From NCBI GenBank assembly GCA_002474345.1, contig DKQD01000077.1, forward strand, positions 3,074 to 10,155: a stretch of DNA of 7,082 nt. Direction: 5' to 3'. Shown here piece by piece: positions 1-6,338 of this stretch. Under the pieces are notes generated by a model. It ran no database searches and was not told where the DNA came from. It saw only the letters and a list, made by a program, of their open reading frames with translations. The stretch comes from Bacteriovoracaceae bacterium UBA7317 (GTDB taxonomy: Bacteria; Bdellovibrionota; Bacteriovoracia; Bacteriovoracales; Bacteriovoracaceae). How positions within the stretch are numbered: position 1 is the stretch's first letter; each line of letters starts with the position of its first letter. Position numbers and translations under genes: made by a program.

Positions 1-123
1 GAGGGTGGCTTTCTGGCTTTTCCCAAGGCCATCCGAGGACTTAAAAGAACCCAGGCCAATGAAAATGAACCAATCTATATCCTTTTAGATAAAGATCCAG
101 ATTATTTAAAAAATAGGAACTGA
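1..123 (+). CDS. C-terminal end of an unidentified protein (partial, cut by window start)
   Basis: Frame 1 is open from the first base to a TGA at 121-123 and gives the last 40 residues of a protein. The visible part starts EGGFLAFPKAIRGLK, then a charged linker, a short hydrophobic run (IYILLDKD) and a hydrophilic Lys/Asn-rich end. The tail has no transmembrane segment or recognisable motif, and I do not recognise the family. The codon style matches the other genes here, and the stop lies only 15 bp from the stop of the convergent gene on the minus strand, which is typical of a real gene end. Function cannot be assigned from this fragment. Confidence 0.6.
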   Translation, partial: EGGFLAFPKAIRGLKRTQANENEPIYILLDKDPDYLKNRN

Positions 124-138
124 GTTTAAAATAAATAA

Positions 139-594
139 CTAGTTTTTAAGAGCATCCCGAATATCATCCCAGCTAAGCAGGTCGTACTCAACTAAGCGTT
201 TTTCACCTTTACTATAACGATTTTTTGGGCATTTAACCTTATTAATGCCTTTTTTTGGCGGACAAAAAACCATGGCCTTATCAGCATCTGCCAATTTAAC
301 CTTTAACTCTTTAGCAGTTAAACCTGTTTCGGACATCATCTTTTTATAGGAGCTTTTGGCCCCTTTATAATTTCCACCAACCAAGAGTGCTTCAATTCGG
401 CCATACTTTTTATACATTCGCTTATGATAAAAGTAATTAGGTTTCCAAAACTTTGGGTGCTTTACACGATAGGCCTTCCAATGAGATTGGTCTTGATAAT
501 AACGGACACAAGCTGAATAACAAGGTTTACAACTTGCCAAGGAATTAAATGATAGAAATAAAGAAAAAAATACGACCATTAATCCATTAAACAT
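139..594 (-). CDS. Small exported cysteine-containing protein, possible lipoprotein, function unknown
   Basis: Unrecognised protein of about 151 residues. It opens with a hydrophobic segment (VVFFSLFLSF) ending in NSLASC, which can be read either as a signal peptidase I site or as a lipobox (L-A-S-C) that would lipidate the first cysteine. There are five cysteines: three close together (CKPCYSAC) just after the signal and two near residues 111 and 122 (CPP and KCPK). If the first is lipidated, the other four could form two disulfides in the periplasm. The mature part is Lys/Tyr-rich and basic, with many aromatics in the first half. Start choice: ATG at 594 is preceded by AGGGGAG three bases upstream; an in-frame ATG at 609 would add five residues but has only a weak purine-rich site, and a stop codon lies two codons further up. 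The signal lacks the usual positive N-terminal charge from either start. It is divergent from the C10 peptidase gene; a functional link is only a guess. Confidence 0.7.
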   Translation of the reverse strand: MFNGLMVVFFSLFLSFNSLASCKPCYSACVRYYQDQSHWKAYRVKHPKFWKPNYFYHKRMYKKYGRIEALLVGGNYKGAKSSYKKMMSETGLTAKELKVKLADADKAMVFCPPKKGINKVKCPKNRYSKGEKRLVEYDLLSWDDIRDALKN

Positions 595-791
595 AAGCTC
601 CCCTATCATCGTCTAGATTTCTTCGTAATCTAATTTTTTTATCGGTTAATAAATGTAAAAAAATACATAAATAAAAAGATCATTTATTTGGGTAATTTAT
701 AGAACTCAATTAACTTAGGTTTATTTCAAAAAATTCGATAAATTTCAAAAGATAAATTCCATTTTAAATTGACTTATATATGAGGTCTAAA

Positions 792-1787
792 ATGAACTTT
801 TATTTAGGTGTATTACTTATTTTAATGTTTCTTCCCCATTCCCAAATATCTGCTAGGCCTAAGGAGACTGCCAATGGGGTTGGTCCCCTTTTGGAAACTG
901 AGTGGGGGCAAGGGGGATTATATCAAACTTTTACTCCAAGAATTACTAAGTCTTGGGACCCCGAAGTATGGTTAGGCCAAGCCTATCTTGGGTGTACGAC
1001 AGTAGCAACTGCACAGGTCCTAAATTACTATGGATACCAAAACATCAAATATCTAGAAAGATACCAAGAATATTCAAATTGTTACACCCTTGGAAATCAT
1101 CAGCTATCGGGATTAAAAGGAAAAGATGTTGATGAAAATGGTGTTCTTTGCATAAAGGGAGTCGATAAAGGATTTGATTTTAGCTCTTTAGTCAGTAAAC
1201 TTCCTGATGTTTCAATAGATAAAAATGGTGATGGAAAAATGGATAAGGGAATCTTTAAGCAATTTCCTAGTGATAAAAGAAAAGGATATCAAAAAACGGC
1301 TAAATTTCTTTATCAAATTTCTGCCATGGTAAACGCTGAATATGGTGGTAAGACAGGAGCCGCTGCTCACCCTAACTTTTTAGAACGTTTATTCGAGCAG
1401 CACTTCGGTTACGCTAGTGATGGTTCTCTTTCAAAACGAAAAAATTTAAAAATGGTGTTTAAAGATATTTCAGGATACAAAATAAGCGATAAGGATTGGA
1501 TCAAGCTGCTCCTTAATGAATTAAAAAATGGAAGACCAATTATTTATAGTGGATATAGGAAAGATGAATCGTCTGGACACACATTTGTCGTTGATGGTTA
1601 TAAGGAAGAAAAAGGAAAGATTTTATTCCATGTAAACTGGGGTTGGGGAGGTACAGCAAATGGTTATTACGACATCCTCAAACTAAAAGATCATAAAAAT
1701 AGATCCTGGAGCACAAACCCTTATGCCTATATAGGGCTTGAACCTTTTAAAGGTGCTGGTCTAAAAAAGCTCAATCAAAAAAAGTAA
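792..1787 (+). CDS. Secreted C10-family (streptopain-like) cysteine peptidase
   Basis: Papain-fold cysteine endopeptidase related to streptococcal SpeB, predicted to be exported. Numbering from an ATG at 780: signal peptide about 1-25 (hydrophobic 7-18), then GPLLETEWGQGG with Gln44 at the oxyanion-hole position, the nucleophile in LGCTTVATAQVL (Cys72), catalytic His267 in SGHTFVVDGY, and Asn286-Trp287 in HVNWGWGG, the family signature. The core domain starts almost directly after the signal, so the roughly 100-residue SpeB-type propeptide is absent. Between Cys72 and the following helix lies a region about 30 residues longer than in SpeB (by memory of SpeB). It contains Cys101 and Cys124, a potential disulfide pair, and a calcium-loop-like DKNGDGKMD (147-155). 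Start choice: ATG 792 has TGAGG six bases upstream and is preferred; ATG 780 has no ribosome site but would supply Arg/Lys to the signal peptide. It appears to be a single-gene unit. Confidence 0.9.
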   Translation: MNFYLGVLLILMFLPHSQISARPKETANGVGPLLETEWGQGGLYQTFTPRITKSWDPEVWLGQAYLGCTTVATAQVLNYYGYQNIKYLERYQEYSNCYTLGNHQLSGLKGKDVDENGVLCIKGVDKGFDFSSLVSKLPDVSIDKNGDGKMDKGIFKQFPSDKRKGYQKTAKFLYQISAMVNAEYGGKTGAAAHPNFLERLFEQHFGYASDGSLSKRKNLKMVFKDISGYKISDKDWIKLLLNELKNGRPIIYSGYRKDESSGHTFVVDGYKEEKGKILFHVNWGWGGTANGYYDILKLKDHKNRSWSTNPYAYIGLEPFKGAGLKKLNQKK

Positions 1788-1925
1788 GTGGACAATAAAA
1801 AAAGGAACTCAGAATTTTGTGGGCCTCTTTCATTTAGACATTGGTCTTTCTTATAAGATACCTATTGAACCTAGGGACTTATTTAATTGCTCTGGTCATT
1901 TCGAAAGCCGTAAATTTTTCTTAGG

Positions 1926-1954
1926 TTAAAAGAGTCATAGATATTTGATACAAT
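1926..1954 (+). promoter_or_regulatory. Possible sigma70-type promoter for the beta-barrel gene
   Basis: TTAAAA at 1926-1931 (four of six matches to the -35 consensus) and TACAAT at 1949-1954 (five of six matches to the -10 consensus) are 17 bp apart. Transcription would start near 1961, about 23 bp before the ATG at 1984 and upstream of its GGGGA ribosome site. This agrees with the ATG start and disfavours the TTG at 1945, which would lie upstream of the transcript. In AT-rich DNA such matches occur by chance, hence the low confidence. Confidence 0.35.
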
Positions 1955-1983
1955 TTTCAAAAAAGCTAAACTGGGGAATATCG

Positions 1984-2658
1984 ATGATAAAGAACATTAC
2001 TTTGTTTTTAATCCTGACAATTGGAGTTGGTTTTCAAGGGATGGCCTGGGCACAGGGTATCAAACCTGCAGGGCTAAATGCCTATGCTGGTGCTGGATAT
2101 GTCGAATACACTATCAGTGCGCCCGCTACAAATTTTAAGATGGATAGGGGTGTTTTTGCTTCTATTGCAGGAGAAAAAGGTTTTGGCATCTTGGGAAGTT
2201 ACCTTACTTTTTCAACCAGTTATTTAAAAAGTAAGGGAAGTACAAATTATGATTACACTCCATTAGGTAAAACGGCAGTAACAGCTAATGGCATTTCTTT
2301 TGATTCAGACCTCTTTCAATTTGGCCTTGGGTTTAAAATAAAACTTTTTGAAAGTTCATGGTTCCGTCCTTATGCTGAAGTAGGTGTCCTTGGAGGCTAC
2401 TATCAATTGACTTATAAAGGCATTAACTCATCAACAATTTCTAGTGGTACTGCAAGTGATGCAAAAACAAAAGAAAGCCTTTTTGATAATGGTCAATATG
2501 GTGAAGCGGGTTTAGAGATTGATTTTGCTAAAGAATTTGCACTAAAAGTGAGCGGTCGGATCTTAGAAATGAAAACTGGTATTCTTGAAACATTGGGAGG
2601 AAATAGAGTTCTTTATAGGGCCACAACCGTTTTCCTAAGCGTTCTTAAAGCTTTTTGA
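1984..2658 (+). CDS. Small outer-membrane beta-barrel protein
   Basis: Predicted 224-residue precursor. The signal peptide is clear: MIK, hydrophobic NITLFLILTIGVGF, and an AWA-Q cleavage site after residue 23, leaving about 201 residues. The mature part alternates short amphipathic strands rich in Gly, Tyr and Phe (for example LNAYAGAGYVEYTI, LFQFGLGFKIKLF, RPYAEVGVLGGYYQLTYKG, YGEAGLEIDF) with polar loops rich in Ser/Thr/Lys, as in 8-stranded OmpA/OmpW/opacity-type barrels. It ends in FLSVLKAF; a terminal Phe is the usual signal for barrel insertion by the BAM complex. I cannot name the subfamily, and no OmpA peptidoglycan-binding domain follows. Start choice: ATG 1984 has GGGGA six bases upstream; the longer reading from TTG 1945 would put 13 polar residues before the signal peptide. 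It follows the C10 peptidase by about 200 bp on the same strand, but probably has its own promoter. Confidence 0.8.
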   Translation: MIKNITLFLILTIGVGFQGMAWAQGIKPAGLNAYAGAGYVEYTISAPATNFKMDRGVFASIAGEKGFGILGSYLTFSTSYLKSKGSTNYDYTPLGKTAVTANGISFDSDLFQFGLGFKIKLFESSWFRPYAEVGVLGGYYQLTYKGINSSTISSGTASDAKTKESLFDNGQYGEAGLEIDFAKEFALKVSGRILEMKTGILETLGGNRVLYRATTVFLSVLKAF

Positions 2659-2740
2659 CCTAAACATTTGGTGAAATGGGGGCGGAAAAAATATTTAAAT
2701 CAGGGCCGTTAATAATAAAATTTTCTTTGAATCAAAATTG

Positions 2741-2789
2741 AGCGTGGAAAAAAAAGATCTTAATTGAATATTCTTTTTTTTGTCACGCT
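2741..2789. terminator. Long imperfect hairpin between convergent genes, candidate bidirectional terminator
   Basis: AGCGTG at 2741-2746 pairs with CACGCT at 2784-2789. Inside it, an eight-A run plus GA (2748-2757) pairs with TC plus an eight-T run (2772-2781), with one G-T pair and one bulged G (2782). This gives about 17 base pairs around a 14-base loop. It lies between the convergent ends of the barrel gene (stop 2656-2658) and the symporter gene (stop at 2884 on the minus strand), where a shared terminator is expected. It is not textbook: the GC-rich part is at the base and the A/T runs are inside the stem rather than trailing it, so it may act instead as an RNA 3'-end stabiliser. Confidence 0.4.
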
Positions 2790-2883
2790 TGCCTTAGTTC
2801 TTTGTTACAGAGTTTAATAAAACTGTAAAAATCTTCCCCCAAAAAAATTTCTCCAAATCTAAAGGCAAACTTATTTGTTTTAG

Positions 2884-4368
2884 TTAAGAGGGAAAAAAGA
2901 AAGGGATAAAAAAGAGAGAAAACAAAGTAATAATAAAAACACAAACTAAATTAATTAAAAAACCGGATTTAATCATCTCACCGATCCCCACCCTTTTTGA
3001 ACCAAAAATGATGGCATTAGGAGCCGTTGCAGCAGGAAACATAAAAGCACAGCTGGCCGCAAGGGTTGCAGGAATCATAAGAGAAAGAGGAGGAATCTGA
3101 CTTGACTTTGAGACGGCCGCCAAAATGGGAAGGAGCATTTCAGTTGAGGCCATATTACTTGTAAGCTCTGTCAATAAACTCATCCCCAAAGTCAAAGAGG
3201 ATATAATTAACGTGGGAGAAACATGCTTAATACCCAGAAAGGACTCCCCTATTAATTGAGAAAGCCCAGTCGCTTGGATCCCTTTGGCCAAAGCAAAACC
3301 TCCACCAAAAAGAAGAATCGTCCCCCAGGGTATTTCTTCGAAAACTTTTTTATCTATTATCCGCCCACCCTTTTCAGTAGGAATCATAAATAAAAGGAGC
3401 GCCATCGTAATGGCCACAGTCCCATCATCGACAAACTCAGGACGAGGTAAAAGCTCAGACCAACCAGGAATTGCAAGGGCACCTATAGTAATTTTTTTTC
3501 TAAAAACCCACAGAAGTGCCATAGACACGAAAATGGCACCAACCCACTTTTCTTCTTTTTTCATGGGACCTAATTTGATCACTTCTTTTGTGATAACCTC
3601 TTCACTCAAGGGCCGTAATTGATTTTTTCTAATCCTCATGAAATAAAGCACACAATAAGCTGACAAGAGCATCAAAAGACAGATGGGTAAACCAAAAACA
3701 AGCCAGCTACTAAAGTAGAACTCGGATTGCTCAGGAAAATTCATAGAATAGATCCTCACAAAGGCAAGGTTAGGAGGAGTCCCAACAATCGTTGCGACAC
3801 CACCAATCGTGGCAGAATAGGCTATTCCCATCATAAGAGTGCTGGAGAAGACTTTTGTGGGGCCGTTATCTCCATAAATATCTTCAAAACTTTTGATAAC
3901 GGCAAGACCTATAGAAACCATCATCACACAAGTCGCGGTATTCGATATCCACATGGAAAGAAGAGATGTGGCCACCATAAAACCCATGAGAAGTCCTGAA
4001 GGTTTTGTCCCAAAAAAACTAACTATTTTTAAAGCTATTCTTTTATGAAGATTCCACTTTTGCATGGCAAGGGCAACCGTGAACCCTCCAATAAAAAGCA
4101 TCAAAATAGATGACATATAAACAGGCGCTACCTTTTTTGTAGACATGATTCCAAGCATTGGGTAACAAACGAGGGGCAAAAGGGCCGTTCCGGCAAGGGG
4201 CAAGACTTCAAAAATCCACCAAAAGGCCATAACAAGAGAAATAACGCCCATTGAAACTAGGGGAGAAAGACCCATAAAAAAGCAGGTCAATAATCCAAAT
4301 ACCCCAGAAACAAGAAGAATCATCTTTTTATTTAGTTTAAAAAATTCCCATAGTTTGAAAGAATTCAT
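2884..4368 (-). CDS. DASS-family (SLC13/INDY-type) sodium/anion symporter
   Basis: Inner-membrane carrier of 494 residues, the usual length for the divalent anion:sodium symporter family that imports C4-dicarboxylates, citrate or sulfate with Na+. Family landmarks, in order: a hydrophobic start (18-60), the first substrate/sodium-site motif ISNTATCVMM (SNT 142-144), GIAYSATIGGVATIVGTPPN (181-200), DDGTVAITMALLLFMIP (314-330), IPWGTILLFGGGFALAKG (346-363), the second site TELTSNMASTEMLLP (SNM 404-406) and LAASCAFMFPAATAPNAIIF (436-455). The duplicated inverted-topology architecture is therefore complete. The second motif has Met where Thr or Val is usual. Start: AAGGAG lies eight bases before the ATG. 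A cytoplasmic basic loop (245-274) separates the halves. Substrate cannot be told from sequence; C4-dicarboxylate is the commonest activity in INDY-type members. The gene stands alone, divergent from the Gre-like gene and convergent with the barrel gene. Confidence 0.93.
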   Translation of the reverse strand: MNSFKLWEFFKLNKKMILLVSGVFGLLTCFFMGLSPLVSMGVISLVMAFWWIFEVLPLAGTALLPLVCYPMLGIMSTKKVAPVYMSSILMLFIGGFTVALAMQKWNLHKRIALKIVSFFGTKPSGLLMGFMVATSLLSMWISNTATCVMMVSIGLAVIKSFEDIYGDNGPTKVFSSTLMMGIAYSATIGGVATIVGTPPNLAFVRIYSMNFPEQSEFYFSSWLVFGLPICLLMLLSAYCVLYFMRIRKNQLRPLSEEVITKEVIKLGPMKKEEKWVGAIFVSMALLWVFRKKITIGALAIPGWSELLPRPEFVDDGTVAITMALLLFMIPTEKGGRIIDKKVFEEIPWGTILLFGGGFALAKGIQATGLSQLIGESFLGIKHVSPTLIISSLTLGMSLLTELTSNMASTEMLLPILAAVSKSSQIPPLSLMIPATLAASCAFMFPAATAPNAIIFGSKRVGIGEMIKSGFLINLVCVFIITLFSLFFIPFFFPS

Positions 4369-4612
4369 TTTTTAATCTCCTTCCCCATTTGGATCACACC
4401 TATTTTTCCCTTCGGTTAATCTATTAGAAGGCAATCAGAATAGACCAGGAAATTTAAGAAGAAACTGGAACAGTATTATGAAAAGAAAGGCCAATGTCCA
4501 GCTTGTTTTCTTTTGAAGCCTGCGTCTAAAATACCACCTCTAAAGGCCCTTTATTCCTCGCTTTATCTCTGATAACTTCGCTATATAAGAATTCAATACG
4601 TAGAGACAACTA

Positions 4613-5098
4613 ATGGAAAAAAGTGAGATCCTATTAAAATTAGAGAAAGTTTTGCTTGAGAAAATCGAAAAGGCCAGGGAGGTTTATCAATCCGCTTATG
4701 AATACACCACAAAGGGGGATGTGAAATCCGACGGCAAGTATGATACGAGAGGCACAGAAGCAGGTTATCTAGCGGGGGCCCAGAAAAAGCGGGTGGAAGA
4801 ACTGAAAAATGACCTTAATCAGTTAAGGGCAATCTCCGTAGAGGTCTTTTCTTCAAGTCGAAGCGTCGCGGTTGGTTCACTTATTGAGCTTGAGTGTGAG
4901 TGTGACAAGAAGACTTCTCATTATTTTATTTCACCTTCATTGGGAGGGGAAACTCTAGAGATTGAAGGAGTCTCAATTCAAGTTATTTCTCAAAACTCCC
5001 CCATTTCAATTGCTTCATTTGGACTTGATCAGGATGATAGCTTCGAGCTGGAAACTCCTCGAGGCGTGAAGGTCTACACAATCGTTTGTGTAAATTAA
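4613..5098 (+). CDS. GreA/GreB-family transcription elongation factor-like protein
   Basis: A 161-residue cytoplasmic protein with Gre architecture and length (E. coli GreA has 158). Residues 1-75 form a charged helical hairpin: KLEKVLLEKIEKAREVY, then the tip GDVKSDGKYDTRGTEAGYLAG (35-55), then KKRVEELKNDLNQL. The tip aligns with GreA's GDLKENAEYHAARE, whose Asp41 and Glu44 reach into the RNA polymerase secondary channel. Residues 85-161 look like the FKBP-like C-terminal domain: VAVGSLIELEC, ISPSLGG, then ISQNSPISIASFGLDQDDSFELETPRG (125-151) and a YTIV end strand, matching GreA's SPIARGLIGKEEDDVV...TPGG pattern. Here Asp36 is kept, Ser39 replaces the second acid, and Asp40 is adjacent. It resembles a widespread group of short Gre-like proteins carrying KxxxKYDTRG rather than canonical GreA, so cleavage-stimulating activity is uncertain. 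A TATATAAG box at 4582-4589 and a weak GAGA site precede the ATG. Confidence 0.78.
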   Translation: MEKSEILLKLEKVLLEKIEKAREVYQSAYEYTTKGDVKSDGKYDTRGTEAGYLAGAQKKRVEELKNDLNQLRAISVEVFSSSRSVAVGSLIELECECDKKTSHYFISPSLGGETLEIEGVSIQVISQNSPISIASFGLDQDDSFELETPRGVKVYTIVCVN

Positions 5099-5257
5099 AT
5101 TAAACTAAAGGTTGGTAAAGAGTGGAAATTTTCTGAATCTTCAACAAACCTTATTCGAAATTGGCCCCAAGTTTCTACCTGTAGTGCCTAAATTAAAACT
5201 TTAGGACTTCTAATAAGACTTAGAAATGTTTCACTTCAATTTTTTTTATAGTATTTT

Positions 5258-5278
5258 AAGTATGATTACTTTTTTTTT
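5258..5278 (+). terminator. Weak candidate intrinsic terminator after the Gre-like gene
   Basis: AAGTA (5258-5262), loop TGAT, and TACTT (5267-5271) form a perfect five-base-pair stem followed directly by seven T's (5272-5278). The layout is that of an intrinsic terminator, but the stem holds only one G-C pair and lies 160 bp past the stop codon, so its strength is doubtful. Confidence 0.22.
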
Positions 5279-5311
5279 AGGCTTAAAAGATTCTCTTAGA
5301 TAATTTTTTAA

Positions 5312-5396
5312 ACCAAATTTATTTGAATAGACCAAATTTACATTCAGTCTTTCCCTAATAAAACATTCTCCATGTTAAAATAAATGCCGACCAAAT
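5312..5396 (+). repeat. Short direct repeats ACCAAAT(TTA) upstream of the MoxR gene
   Basis: ACCAAATTTA occurs at 5312-5321 and again at 5331-5340, 19 bp apart, close to two helical turns. A shorter copy, GACCAAAT, lies at 5389-5396, and GACCAAAT also matches 5330-5337. The first copy overlaps a small inverted repeat CAAAT-TT-ATTTG (5314-5325). The third copy is 24 bp before the MoxR ATG. They could be regulator binding sites; chance similarity in AT-rich DNA is a real alternative. Confidence 0.3.
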
Positions 5397-5420
5397 CAAA
5401 GTCTATTGAGTGATTAAACA

Positions 5421-6338
5421 ATGAGTGAAAGTGAAAAAATAAGAAAGATTATTAAAGAGGCCAACCAAGTTTGGATAGGAGAAGAATCGAAAATAGAAAT
5501 GGCACTTCTTCCCCTTCTATGCGGTGGTCACCTCCTTATTGAAGATAGTCCGGGAGTTGGTAAGACAACTCTTACCAAAGCACTCGCAACACTTCTTGGA
5601 ATTAATTATTCTAGAATTTCGTTTACAAACGACCTTCTCCCAGCAGACATCTTAGGAACACATATTTTTAGTAAAAAATCAGAAGAGTTCTTATTTCAGA
5701 AGGGACCCATTTTTTCGAACCTTATTTTAATAGATGAATTAAATAGGGCAACACCAAAAACTCAAAGTGCCCTTCTTCAAGTAATGGAGGAAAAAAAAAT
5801 ATCTATTGAAAACAAAACTTTTGAACTAGATGAAACCTTTTCCGTTATGGCCACTCAAAATCCCTTTGGTCAAATTGGAACCTTCCCTCTTCCAGAAAGT
5901 CAAAGAGACCGGTTTTTTATGAGCATCTCTCTTGGAATTCCAGACAGGGTAAATGAAGAGAGAATTTTATTAAACCATTCGACTGAAAAAAGTTTAAATT
6001 CTTTAAAACCCATTCTCAATAAAGAAGAGATTGAGGAAGTAAAAAAACAAGTTTTTTTACTTGAAGTTTCCTCTCCTCTGGTTCATTATGTACTTGATTT
6101 TATTGAGTTTCTTAGGATGCAGGAGGAATGTAAACTGCCCATTTCCCCCCGGTGTGGGAAGGACCTTCTTCTTGCATCCAAAGGACGCGCCTTCATGGAG
6201 GGACGAGATTACGTTATTCCAGAAGACGTTCAGGCGGTTCTTCCCTTTGTGGTTGGTCACCGCCTTTTTTATAACCAAAATATAGAAAAGGCCCAAACTT
6301 ACCTTAAGGAAATGATTCATCATGTGGCCATTCCATAA
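5421..6338 (+). CDS. MoxR-family AAA+ ATPase
   Basis: A 305-residue cytoplasmic ATPase/chaperone of the MoxR subgroup, a typical length. Motifs in order: LLIEDSPGVGKTTLTKAL with Walker A Lys48-Thr49, the MoxR block FTNDLLPADILGT (68-80), FLFQKGPIFSN, Walker B LILIDELNRA (Asp105-Glu106), TPKTQSALLQVMEE, sensor 1 MATQNP (Asn147), the arginine finger region LPESQRDRF (Arg162/Arg164, where LPEAQLDRF is usual), and sensor 2 ISPR (Arg244). The C-terminal lid has GRDYVIPEDVQAVLPFVVGHRL (261-282). All residues needed for ATP hydrolysis are present. MoxR proteins typically act with DUF58 and von Willebrand A proteins encoded downstream in maturation of envelope or metal-dependent complexes; the DUF58 gene overlaps this one. 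The target here is unknown. The start ATG has only a weak upstream GAGTGA site; the Walker A spacing fits this start. Confidence 0.95.
   Translation: MSESEKIRKIIKEANQVWIGEESKIEMALLPLLCGGHLLIEDSPGVGKTTLTKALATLLGINYSRISFTNDLLPADILGTHIFSKKSEEFLFQKGPIFSNLILIDELNRATPKTQSALLQVMEEKKISIENKTFELDETFSVMATQNPFGQIGTFPLPESQRDRFFMSISLGIPDRVNEERILLNHSTEKSLNSLKPILNKEEIEEVKKQVFLLEVSSPLVHYVLDFIEFLRMQEECKLPISPRCGKDLLLASKGRAFMEGRDYVIPEDVQAVLPFVVGHRLFYNQNIEKAQTYLKEMIHHVAIP

Larger units (their letters stand above)
5099..5420. other. Gene-free AT-rich intergenic region upstream of the MoxR gene
   Basis: No convincing coding frame on either strand. It contains an inverted repeat CCTAAA/TTTAGG (5187-5205, seven-base loop, no T-run after it), a weak AAGTA-TGAT-TACTT hairpin followed by T's (5258-5278), repeated ACCAAAT elements (5312-5396) and a -10-like TAAAAT at 5376-5381 without a good -35. 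It probably carries the end of the Gre-like transcript and the promoter for the MoxR-DUF58 operon. Confidence 0.5.

Noticed and set aside
1849..1858. Perfect ten-base palindrome TCTTATAAGA between the peptidase and the barrel gene
   Set aside because: Short and AT-rich; expected by chance, with no second copy or aligned promoter that would make it an operator.
139..2658. Reading the exported protein, C10 peptidase and barrel as one new secretion or defence system
   Set aside because: Only loose proximity supports this: the first gene is on the other strand, the second and third are about 200 bp apart with a likely separate promoter, and no shared domain or export apparatus is present.
3284..3999. 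Two plus-strand open frames (3284-3622 and 3727-3999) inside the symporter gene
   Set aside because: They are antisense to a well-supported membrane carrier with intact family motifs, and their translations are low-complexity basic sequence with no domain.
5157..5175. GAAATTGG/CAAGTTTC imperfect hairpin considered as the terminator of the Gre-like gene
   Set aside because: The stem has a bulge and a wobble pair and is not followed by a T-run.
6057..6323. Open frames on both strands inside the 3' part of the MoxR gene (6057-6323 minus, 6061-6285 plus)
   Set aside because: The MoxR frame there encodes the conserved lid with the SPR sensor 2 motif; the other frames show no domain and have no ribosome site.
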